IMG/VR virus record: IMGVR_UViG_3300032285_001024
Span: 1 to 32,700 of that record
Length of the DNA: 32,700 nucleotides
Source of the DNA: a virus
Reading direction: 5' to 3' (one strand)
Shown here: piece after piece, positions 21,306 through 26,321 of the stretch
Layout of the letters: every line of letters begins with the position of its first letter
How positions within the stretch are numbered: the stretch's first letter is position 1
The notes under the pieces: model-generated
The model's input: only the letters and a program-made list of their open reading frames with translations
Told to the model about the DNA's origin: nothing
Databases searched by the model: none
Position numbers and translations under genes: made by a program

Positions 21306-21397
21306 TCTGATTACTGGCTAGAGTAGCTCTCGAAAAGTGGACTTCATCACACCACCTGCCAGTTCCCTAATTGTGATGCTCTGCTGATGAGGAAAAT
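21306..21397 (+). other. 92-base gap with possible branched RNA fold
   Basis: No ORF is seen. ACTGGC (21313-21318) can pair with GCCAGT (21358-21363), closing a region with two inner hairpins: AGAG/CTCT around TAG near 21321-21331, and GTGG/CCAC (21337-21340 and 21352-21355). An alternative pairing CATCACA/TGTGATG could disrupt it. It ends with GAGGAAA before the ATG at 21398. It could be a structured leader or RNA for the replication gene. Stems are short, so confidence is low. Confidence 0.35.
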
Positions 21398-22165
21398 ATG
21401 CACTATTACTACCACCATATTGGTGATTTTATTAAAGACACTTCATTCTTGACCAATGAAGAGCTTGGAATCTATATGAAGCTAATTTGGCTTTACTATG
21501 ATTCAGAATTGCCATTAGAAAATAATCCATCAACTCTAGCAGTAAAAATTGGAGCTAGAGACAAGGTCAATCAGGTAGAGGGAATCCTCAATCTATTTTT
21601 CAAGCTAGAAAACAATAAATGGCATCAATCTAGGTGCAACAGAGAAATAGAAAACTACAAGAAATTATCTGAGTCTGGCAAAAAAGGTGCTGAAAAAAGA
21701 TGGGGTAATCATAGGGATGCTATAGCCACCCCATTGCCACCCCATAGCCACCCTAATGCGACCCCAATAGCAACCAATAACCAAGAACCAATAACCAATA
21801 ACCAAATAAATACACCTAGCGGTGTAGATGAGTCTATTTGGAAAGATTATTTAAAAATTAGAAAAGCAGCTAAAAAACCGATTACACAAACTGCATTAAA
21901 AGGCTTACAAAGAGAAGCTGATATTGCTAAGAAATCATTGCAAGAAGTTTTAACTATTTGCATAGAAAGATCATGGGTAGGATTTAAAGCAGATTGGATT
22001 GGTAAGGACTCTGTAAGCAAACAAGCGGATGATAAGTCTTGGCAATTTAGCAATGAAGGCATAGTGGCCAAAGCTAATGAGCTAGGATTAAGGTCTGAGG
22101 GGTTGAGTTACCAACAACTTAAAGATAAATGCTTGTATGTCATGACTAATAGGGCTTTGCAATGA
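21398..22165 (+). CDS. DUF1376 replication-initiation/replisome organiser protein
   Basis: The 255-residue protein starts with a typical DUF1376 (YdaU-like) domain: YYYHHIGDFIKDTSFLTNEE, LGIYMKLIWLYYDSELPLE, and further on KWHQSRCNREIENYKKLSE. A basic, Pro/Asn/Gln-rich linker (residues about 92-140) joins it to a C-terminal helical domain (LQREADIAKKSLQEVLTICI, RSWVGFKADWI) like that of phage replication proteins that load helicase. It probably marks or opens the origin and recruits host DnaB; the origin is not identified. Its TGA overlaps the next ATG. Confidence 0.85.
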   Translation: MHYYYHHIGDFIKDTSFLTNEELGIYMKLIWLYYDSELPLENNPSTLAVKIGARDKVNQVEGILNLFFKLENNKWHQSRCNREIENYKKLSESGKKGAEKRWGNHRDAIATPLPPHSHPNATPIATNNQEPITNNQINTPSGVDESIWKDYLKIRKAAKKPITQTALKGLQREADIAKKSLQEVLTICIERSWVGFKADWIGKDSVSKQADDKSWQFSNEGIVAKANELGLRSEGLSYQQLKDKCLYVMTNRALQ

Positions 22166-22308
22166 TTTATGAATTATTTGATGAATTTGGGTTAATCAGG
22201 ATTGTTAAATCAAGGACTGAAGCTAGATATTTAGTTTCATGCCGACCTGATTGGAAAATTGTTGCAAAAAAACAACAGAAACCTGTTTATGAGGATGCAC
22301 CTTTTTGA
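22162..22308 (+). CDS. Small hypothetical protein (48 residues)
   Basis: The reading MIYELFDEFGLIRIVKSRTE, then ARYLVSCRPDWKIV and a basic KKQQKPVYEDAPF end, starts on an ATGA overlap with the DUF1376 gene and ends on an overlap with the next start. It is below the usual 60-codon limit. The pattern LFDEFGxIRIVxSRxEA..LV..RPDW is familiar from short phage proteins of unknown function. It contains copy 1 of the TTGTTGCAAAAAAACAAC repeat (22259-22276). Confidence 0.65.
   Translation: MIYELFDEFGLIRIVKSRTEARYLVSCRPDWKIVAKKQQKPVYEDAPF
22259..22276 (+). repeat. Inverted-repeat motif, copy 1 (TTGTTGCAAAAAAACAAC)
   Basis: This 18-mer is identical to the one covering the terS promoter at 25891-25908. 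It lies inside the coding region of the 48-residue gene, where it encodes VAKKQ, and about 30 bases before the next start. Confidence 0.8.
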
Positions 22309-22493
22309 ATGATCTGTTTGAAGATACAAGCTCAGAACAATACCGATATGAGTGCGAATTGCGGTTTATATCGAGCATGGATTTATCAGGCAGAAGGCAG
22401 TATTTAGGTAAGGTTTTAGAGAAAAGGGGTGTTGTAGCCCTAAACAAACTAAAGGAAGGATTGGAAAAAATATGGGCACAAAAGAAGAAATAA
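22305..22493 (+). CDS. Small hypothetical protein with TTG start
   Basis: The frame opens at TTG 22305, overlapping the previous TGA in the same four-base manner as the ATGA junctions elsewhere. GAGG at 22291-22294 is well placed for it. The nearby ATG at 22309 is in another frame. The 62-residue product (start NDLFEDTSSEQYRYECELRF) has a helical segment LSGRRQYLGKVLEKRG and ends in a Lys-rich AQKKK. I recall similar short proteins near phage replication genes with no known role. A start at the in-frame ATG 22377 would lose 24 residues. Confidence 0.65.
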   Translation: MNDLFEDTSSEQYRYECELRFISSMDLSGRRQYLGKVLEKRGVVALNKLKEGLEKIWAQKKK

Positions 22494-22831
22494 ATGATTC
22501 AATGGTTGCAATCGACCCTAATAAAGCCATCAACTTTATTATTGAAAATGCTCCAAAGTATGCCGAGGCTAAGTCAAACAGGGTTTACCTTGAAAACTTC
22601 TTAAAGGTCAAGAAAGCTCAGTTAATGCAAGACTGCAAGAATGAGCCTGTCAGCCGAGCCGAAGCTTACTCATTAGCTCATCCTGATTACCTAGTCATTG
22701 TTGAAGGCATCAAGATTGCCATGCTAGAAGAAGAAAAGCTAAAGTATTTCCTAGAAGCTGCTAGGTTAAGAGCAGAAATTTGGAGATCACAGGAAGCATC
22801 TAATCGAAACCAAGACAGGCTTACAAAATGA
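22472..22831 (+). CDS. Conserved-looking helical phage protein
   Basis: The 119-residue, all-helical protein has the segment INFIIENAPKYAEAKSNRVY, then LENFLKVKKAQLMQ, SRAEAYSLAHPDYL and a charged helix LKYFLEAARLRAEIWRSQE. I recall this arrangement from small proteins in phage replication and recombination regions; the function is unknown. GGAAGG precedes ATG 22472, though the ATG at 22502 would avoid the 22-base overlap. Its end overlaps the next ATG. Confidence 0.7.
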   Translation: MGTKEEINDSMVAIDPNKAINFIIENAPKYAEAKSNRVYLENFLKVKKAQLMQDCKNEPVSRAEAYSLAHPDYLVIVEGIKIAMLEEEKLKYFLEAARLRAEIWRSQEASNRNQDRLTK

Positions 22832-23259
22832 ATGGAAATAACTCTTTTGCTGAAAGAAATGCTGGTGCAAATCTAGGTGAGGAGTTATTTGAGCAATACT
22901 GTAAAGAAAAACAGGTATTTTTTAAGCGATTAGGCTTTGATGAAAAAAAAGACAAAATATCTGAGTTTTATAAATTGCCTACTTATATTAGAAATTTGCC
23001 TGATTATTTGGTGGTTACCCCTAAAGGCCATAGGCTAATTATGGTGAAAGGAACTGCCAATATAAAGCAAGCCGAAGTCAATATGATTCCATTATTTTTG
23101 GAATGGTATTACAGCAAAGATTGTCCTCTTTACTATGCTTTCTGTTTTAAAGATAAAAAAATAGCCTTCAGAACCCCTGACCAGGTGATTGAATTGTATC
23201 AGGGTGCTACTGATAAACAATGGTCTGATAAAGTAATTTATCGTACACTTGCACTATGA
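22828..23259 (+). CDS. Hypothetical protein, possible degenerate PD-(D/E)XK nuclease
   Basis: The 143-residue protein has an alpha/beta core reminiscent of restriction-endonuclease folds: a helix EELFEQYCKEKQVFFKRLGF, then YIRNLPDYLVVTPKG with Pro-Asp, then RLIMVKGTANIKQAE. In a nuclease, an acidic-x-Lys would be expected in the last strand, but here it is Met-Val-Lys. A helix LFLEWYYSKDCPL and strand YYAFCFKDKKIAF follow. It may be an inactive relative or a holliday-junction-resolvase-like protein with a shifted acidic residue. ATGA overlaps couple it on both sides. Confidence 0.6.
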   Translation: MNGNNSFAERNAGANLGEELFEQYCKEKQVFFKRLGFDEKKDKISEFYKLPTYIRNLPDYLVVTPKGHRLIMVKGTANIKQAEVNMIPLFLEWYYSKDCPLYYAFCFKDKKIAFRTPDQVIELYQGATDKQWSDKVIYRTLAL

Positions 23260-23531
23260 CCAAAGAGCAAAGGAAGCATTATGATCGAGTTGCCAGACTT
23301 GGGTGCGGTGTATGTCGAAGTCTCGGATATGACACAGCCGATGTCGGATGCGAAATTCATCATATTAGACGAGCAGGGAGAAGAGATAGCAGCCCTGTCA
23401 TTGGACTTTGCCCTGAGCATCACCGAGGCAACTCAGGAGTTCATGGAATGGGTCGAAGGGCTTGGGAAAAGAAGTTTGCATTAACAGAAGAATCATTATT
23501 AGAAGAGACTATGAGGTTGTTAAATGATTGA
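23256..23531 (+). CDS. Ref-like HNH nuclease
   Basis: The 91-residue protein has CGVC (residues 17-20), EIHHIRRAGRRDSSPVIGLC (His35, His36), CPEHHRG (Cys52, His55, His56) and GVHGMGRRAWEKKFALTEE. This order matches the HNH family related to P1 Ref, a RecA-dependent nuclease, and to NinG-type phage recombination proteins. It probably binds zinc and cuts DNA in recombination intermediates. It overlaps genes on both sides. A second open reading in another frame of the same DNA (23281-23484) is a shadow. Confidence 0.85.
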   Translation: MTKEQRKHYDRVARLGCGVCRSLGYDTADVGCEIHHIRRAGRRDSSPVIGLCPEHHRGNSGVHGMGRRAWEKKFALTEESLLEETMRLLND

Positions 23532-24237
23532 TTTAAGGCATGGAGATTGTCTTGAGGTAATGAAATCTATTGCTGATAAGTCAATAGATGCCATTATTTG
23601 TGATTTGCCTTATGGCACTACCGCTTGTAAATGGGATACTGTTATTCCTTTTGAGCCATTATGGAAACAATACAAAAGAATCATTAAAGACAATGGGGCA
23701 ATAATTTTATTTGGTCAAGAGCCTTTTAGCACTACTTTAAGAATGTCTAATCTTAAAGATTATAAATATGATTGGATATGGGACAAAGTAAAACCAGGTG
23801 CATTTGCTTCAGCTAAATATCAACCTCTTAGACAGCATGAACTAATAAGTGTTTTTTATAAAAATTTTGGGGCATATAAGCCACAAATGATTAAACGAGA
23901 TAAATCTAAAACATCCAAACAATATAGCGAATCTTTGTCTGCTAATTGCACTATTGATGGAAAAGAAAGAACTTATACGGAATATTATCCAAAAACTATA
24001 CTTAAATATTCTAATGCTAATCAAAAAGGTAAAGTTCATCCTACTCAAAAGCCTGTAGATTTGCTTGAATATCTTGTAAAAACCTATACAAATGAAGGTG
24101 ATACAGTATTAGATAACTGTATGGGATCAGGTACAACAGGATTAGCTTGTAAAAATTTAGGTAGAAAGTTTATTGGTATTGAGCAAGATGCCAAATATTT
24201 TGAAATTGCAAAGAACAGAATAAATGCTGAATCATGA
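23524..24237 (+). CDS. DNA methyltransferase, N6-adenine/N4-cytosine, beta class
   Basis: The 237-residue enzyme shows motif IV as DLPYG (residues 27-31), a known variant of DPPY, before motif I DNCMGSGTTG (197-206), the order of beta-class amino-methyltransferases. HPTQKP (172-177) and the C-terminal GRKFIGIEQD complete the S-adenosylmethionine site. It methylates an exocyclic amino group in DNA; the recognition sequence is unknown. No cognate restriction gene lies nearby, so it is probably an orphan that protects phage DNA or marks it. It overlaps the Ref-like gene by 8 bases. Confidence 0.92.
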   Translation: MIDLRHGDCLEVMKSIADKSIDAIICDLPYGTTACKWDTVIPFEPLWKQYKRIIKDNGAIILFGQEPFSTTLRMSNLKDYKYDWIWDKVKPGAFASAKYQPLRQHELISVFYKNFGAYKPQMIKRDKSKTSKQYSESLSANCTIDGKERTYTEYYPKTILKYSNANQKGKVHPTQKPVDLLEYLVKTYTNEGDTVLDNCMGSGTTGLACKNLGRKFIGIEQDAKYFEIAKNRINAES

Positions 24238-24385
24238 CAAGAATAGAAGTGACCCTACTTTAAGGGTTTGCGATGTATGCAGGAAAAGAAAACCAAGGGA
24301 ATTAGGCAAATATGTACCAAATCCTGACAAATTAACTCAAAAATGGCATTGCCTTCAATGTTGGGATAGAAGAAATCATAGATAA
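24224..24385 (+). CDS. Small zinc-ribbon protein in overlapping frame
   Basis: A 53-residue frame starts at an ATG 14 bases inside the end of the methyltransferase gene, in the +1 frame. It encodes MLNHDKNRSDPTLRVCDVCR, then KRKPRELGKYVPNPDKLTQ and WHCLQCWDRRNHR. Two Cys pairs (CDVC at 16-19, CLQC at 43-46) and the basic surroundings make a probable zinc ribbon that binds nucleic acid. The ribosome site is weak, so coupling to the methyltransferase is likely. Its stop is immediately followed by an extended -10 sequence. Confidence 0.68.
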   Translation: MLNHDKNRSDPTLRVCDVCRKRKPRELGKYVPNPDKLTQKWHCLQCWDRRNHR

Positions 24386-24394
24386 TGATATAAT
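24386..24394 (+). promoter_or_regulatory. Extended -10 promoter before HNH homing endonuclease
   Basis: TGATATAAT matches TGnTATAAT, just behind the zinc-ribbon stop. No strong -35 is seen. The start would lie near 24401, at the beginning of the hairpin (24403-24430). A very similar TGATACAAT follows the homing endonuclease gene (24958-24966). Confidence 0.6.
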
Positions 24395-24402
24395 AAACAA
24401 AA

Positions 24403-24430
24403 CCCTCAAGGTTCGGCTAAACCAAGAGGG
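24403..24430 (+). promoter_or_regulatory. Symmetrical hairpin in HNH gene leader
   Basis: CCCTC (24403-24407) pairs with GAGGG (24426-24430), and GGTT (24410-24413) pairs with AACC (24420-24423), with an AA/AA internal loop between stems and a six-base loop CGGCTA. It is followed by CTTCTAACC, not a T-run, so it is not a typical terminator. The ribosome site GAGGT is 21 bases downstream and not hidden. It would be at the very 5' end of a transcript from 24386-24394 and may protect or regulate it. Confidence 0.55.
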
Positions 24431-24461
24431 CTTCTAACCACCACAATATAGAGGTATTGCT

Positions 24462-24956
24462 ATGGCTGATAAAGATTCTAAACTATCTAAAGAATTATTG
24501 CATACTATTTTTGAATACAAAGATGGTTGTTTGTATAACAAAATATACAGAAGTTCTAAATCAAAAATTGGTGATAAAGCTGGCACTTTAGCTGCAACAG
24601 GTTATTACACAACTTATGTAAATTCAGTAAGATTTTCAATACACAGGCTTATTTTTCTTATGCACCATGGGTATTTGCCCAAAGTTATTGATCATATCAA
24701 TGGCATAAAAACAGATAATCGAATAGAAAACCTTAGAGAAGCCACTAATTCTGAAAATAATTGCAATAGAAAATCAAACAATAAATCAGGTATTAGAGGA
24801 GTTCATTGGAACAAATATCACAAAAAATGGACTGCTGTTTGTTGGAAAGATAGAAAAGCTTATTATTTGGGTCATTTTAAAAATATAGAAGATGCTAAAA
24901 AAGCTATTTTTGAAGGCAGAAAAAAGCATCATAAAGAGTTTGCAAACTATGAATAA
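24462..24956 (+). CDS. Free-standing HNH homing endonuclease with AP2 domain
   Basis: The 164-residue protein has an HNH_3-type core with FSIHRLIFLMHHG (His61), then VIDHINGIKTDNRIENLREA (Asp77, His78, Asn80, Asn86). An AP2 DNA-binding domain (residues about 108-164) follows: SGIRGVHWNKYHKKWTAVCW and AYYLGHFKNIEDAKKA. This HNH-AP2 layout is typical of mobile homing endonucleases of phages. It interrupts an otherwise gap-free operon, has its own leader with extended -10 and hairpin, and lies between two similar promoter sequences, all signs of an inserted unit. GAGGT precedes the start. Confidence 0.93.
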   Translation: MADKDSKLSKELLHTIFEYKDGCLYNKIYRSSKSKIGDKAGTLAATGYYTTYVNSVRFSIHRLIFLMHHGYLPKVIDHINGIKTDNRIENLREATNSENNCNRKSNNKSGIRGVHWNKYHKKWTAVCWKDRKAYYLGHFKNIEDAKKAIFEGRKKHHKEFANYE

Positions 24957-24957
24957 A

Positions 24958-24966
24958 TGATACAAT
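24958..24966 (+). promoter_or_regulatory. Extended -10 promoter before DUF5856-like gene
   Basis: TGATACAAT fits an extended -10 element, 32 bases before the ATG at 24998, with TTGCAA at 24940-24945 as a poorly spaced -35 (15 bases). It lies directly behind the HNH stop codon. Confidence 0.5.
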
Positions 24967-24997
24967 GAATTAGTGAGAAGTGATTTAGGGGAAAGCC

Positions 24998-25387
24998 ATG
25001 CAAGTACCCATTTTTTTGGAGCAGTCGATGGAAAAGCAGATGGCAACCTTTCTTTCAACCCTGTTAAATGCAGGGACTAATGCCCATTTTTTCCATTGGG
25101 CAACCAACTCATACAGTCAGCACAAAGCTTTAGGCAAATTTTATGAAGAAGTCATTGAGCTTACAGATGATTTAGCAGAAGCTTATTTTGGTGTATATGG
25201 TCAGATTAAAGAGTTTCCTAATACTTACCATACTCCTACAGAACCACTTAAATATTTAGAATCTCTACAAAAATTCATTAAAGAAGCAAGGCCTGATCTT
25301 CCTAAAGAGACTGAGCTAATTCAATTAGTTGATAATATTGCAGACTTAGTGGATACAACTGTCTATAAACTCAAATTCCTCAAATAA
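24998..25387 (+). CDS. DUF5856-like, ferritin-fold-like phage protein
   Basis: The 129-residue helical protein has MATFLSTLLNAGTNAHFFHW, then ATNSYSQHKALGKFYEEVIE and LTDDLAEAYFGVYGQI. The spacing of HFFHW, SYSQHKALGKFYE and D-LAEAYFG resembles Dps/ferritin helices, and I recall it as the DUF5856 family that is widespread in phages. Whether a metal centre exists is unclear: His30, His33, His43, Glu50 and Asp57 are candidates. AGGGGAAAG precedes the start. The role is unknown; iron handling or a regulator are possibilities that should not be assumed. Confidence 0.75.
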   Translation: MQVPIFLEQSMEKQMATFLSTLLNAGTNAHFFHWATNSYSQHKALGKFYEEVIELTDDLAEAYFGVYGQIKEFPNTYHTPTEPLKYLESLQKFIKEARPDLPKETELIQLVDNIADLVDTTVYKLKFLK

Positions 25388-25396
25388 GGACTCATC

Positions 25397-25582
25397 ATGC
25401 CATTATGGAAATCAGCCAAAAAAGAAGCAGTAGGCGAGAATATTAAGCGAGAAGAAGCTGCTGGCAAGCCTAAAAAGCAAGCTGTAGCCATTGCATTAAA
25501 TACTCAAAGAGAAGCTGCTAAAGGCAAGAGAAAAGCCAAGCTTGAAGATGCTTATGCTAAATATATTGAGGAAAAAGCATGA
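25397..25582 (+). CDS. Small basic helical protein
   Basis: The 61-residue protein is rich in Lys, Ala and Glu (PLWKSAKKEAVGENIKREEA). It contains GKPKKQAVAIALNTQREAAK, a motif common in small phage proteins (GKPxKQAxAIAL) of unknown function; a family such as DUF6496 comes to mind but is not certain. It is probably helical and nucleic-acid-associated by charge. Its stop overlaps the next ATG (ATGA, 25579-25582). Confidence 0.7.
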   Translation: MPLWKSAKKEAVGENIKREEAAGKPKKQAVAIALNTQREAAKGKRKAKLEDAYAKYIEEKA

Positions 25583-25740
25583 AGTTCTGGAGATTCGAGT
25601 TTAAATATGTAACTCCTGAAAAAGAGGATACAGTTGTTTATTCTCCTACAGAGTTTCCATTCCCTATTAAATCAACAATGCCTAAAAAGCCTGTTGCCAA
25701 GAAAACTGTTGCTAAAAAAACTACAAAGGCTAAAAAATGA
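25579..25740 (+). CDS. Small protein with histone-H1-like lysine tail
   Basis: The 53-residue protein has a mixed N-terminal part (MKFWRFEFKYVTPEKEDTVV, then YSPTEFPFPI) and a C-terminal tail MPKKPVAKKTVAKKTTKAKK. The tail's PKKPVAKK and VAKKTTKAKK repeats resemble linker-histone and bacterial histone-like (Hc1, AlgP) tails that condense DNA. It is coupled to both neighbours by ATGA overlaps. It lies just before the packaging genes, so a DNA-condensing or packaged role is conceivable, but that is inference. Confidence 0.62.
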   Translation: MKFWRFEFKYVTPEKEDTVVYSPTEFPFPIKSTMPKKPVAKKTVAKKTTKAKK

Positions 25741-25886
25741 AGCCAATGGACAGAAAATTTAAAGAAAAAGATGCTTTATTAAGAGAGCATAAAGAAACTA
25801 CTCTTGAGAAGAATCAAGCTCAAAGAATCAAGAGAAGAGAAGCTTTAAACAAGCTATTTAACAAAGAGGTGAAAGACCCTTTCTAG
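25737..25886 (+). CDS. Small charged helical protein (49 residues)
   Basis: The reading MKPMDRKFKEKDALLREHKE, then TTLEKNQAQRIKRREALNKL and FNKEVKDPF, begins on an ATGA overlap and ends at 25886, the last gene before the terS promoter. It is almost one continuous charged helix, basic in balance. I recognise no family. Coupled translation supports the call. Confidence 0.58.
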   Translation: MKPMDRKFKEKDALLREHKETTLEKNQAQRIKRREALNKLFNKEVKDPF

Positions 25887-25890
25887 TAGC

Positions 25891-25908
25891 TTGTTGCAAA
25901 AAAACAAC
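25891..25908 (+). repeat. Inverted-repeat motif, copy 2, overlapping terS promoter
   Basis: TTGTTGCAAAAAAACAAC, identical to 22259-22276 and one base different from the minus-strand copy at 17596-17613. GTTG and CAAC arms flank CAAAAAAA. The -35 element TTGCAA (25894-25899) lies inside it, which is where an operator would repress or an activator would help. Confidence 0.8.
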
Positions 25909-25923
25909 TAAATGTAGTATATT
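25894..25923 (+). promoter_or_regulatory. Promoter of the terminase-portal-fibre operon
   Basis: TTGCAA (25894-25899) and TATATT (25918-25923) are separated by 18 bases, giving a sigma70-like promoter. The start would be near 25930. A leader resembling those at 1783 and 4253 (TTAACTAATTACTTAGG, 25933-25949) leads to the ATG at 25956. The -35 is embedded in the repeated inverted motif. Confidence 0.65.
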
Positions 25924-25955
25924 CAATATATCTTAACTAATTACTTAGGCAAGGT

Positions 25956-26321
25956 ATGAATACAAAGACAAAGCAATTAGAAAATTTAAGCACAGTTTCT
26001 AATCCTGAATACCCTATTGAAGAAGTCAAAAAGCCTAAAGTAGGCGAAAATAGGGGGAATGCAGGGATGGGCAGACCAAAAGGTGTGCCTAATAAGTCCA
26101 CAGCAAAGGCTAGAGAGGCTTTTGCACTATTTGTGGAGAGTAACTCAGAAAGAATGCAAGAATGGCTTGAAGAGATTGCTAGTGATCCTAAGCATGGCCC
26201 TAAAGCTGCCTTTGATTTGTTACTAGCTGTATCTGAATACCATATTCCTAAGCTTGCTAGAACTGAAATGGTTGGAGATGAGCAGCAACCAGTAAGGCAT
26301 ATATATCAATGGAAGAAATAG
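25956..26321 (+). CDS. Terminase small subunit candidate
   Basis: The 121-residue protein has a disordered N-terminus and a basic segment MGRPKGVPNKSTAKAREAFA, typical of DNA-binding small phage proteins next to terL (DUF5681-like). A helical region follows (ERMQEWLEEIASDPKHGPKA, then AFDLLLAVSEYHIPKLARTE). Small terminase subunits recognise phage DNA and load the large subunit. It overlaps terL by 13 bases, the strongest contextual support. The AAGG just before ATG is close, but the leader is shared with other late genes. Confidence 0.78.
   Translation: MNTKTKQLENLSTVSNPEYPIEEVKKPKVGENRGNAGMGRPKGVPNKSTAKAREAFALFVESNSERMQEWLEEIASDPKHGPKAAFDLLLAVSEYHIPKLARTEMVGDEQQPVRHIYQWKK

Larger units (their letters stand above)
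24386..24966 (+). mobile_element. Possible homing-endonuclease insertion unit
   Basis: The HNH/AP2 gene with its leader is flanked by TGATATAATAA (24386-24396) and TGATACAATGA (24958-24968), 11-base near-repeats directly behind stop codons. The genes outside this unit form a compact operon. The boundaries are a proposal: the repeats may mark the inserted segment or may only be two independent promoters. Confidence 0.4.

Noticed and set aside
21380-21400. Hammerhead-ribozyme-like CTGATGAG followed by GAAA
   Set aside because: There is no stem II between the two core parts and no cleavage triplet or stem I partner. The bases are explained by the GAGG ribosome site of the 21398 gene.
23281-23484. 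67-codon reading overlapping the Ref-like gene in another frame
   Set aside because: The Ref-like frame has conserved Cys/His motifs and coupled junctions. This one has neither.
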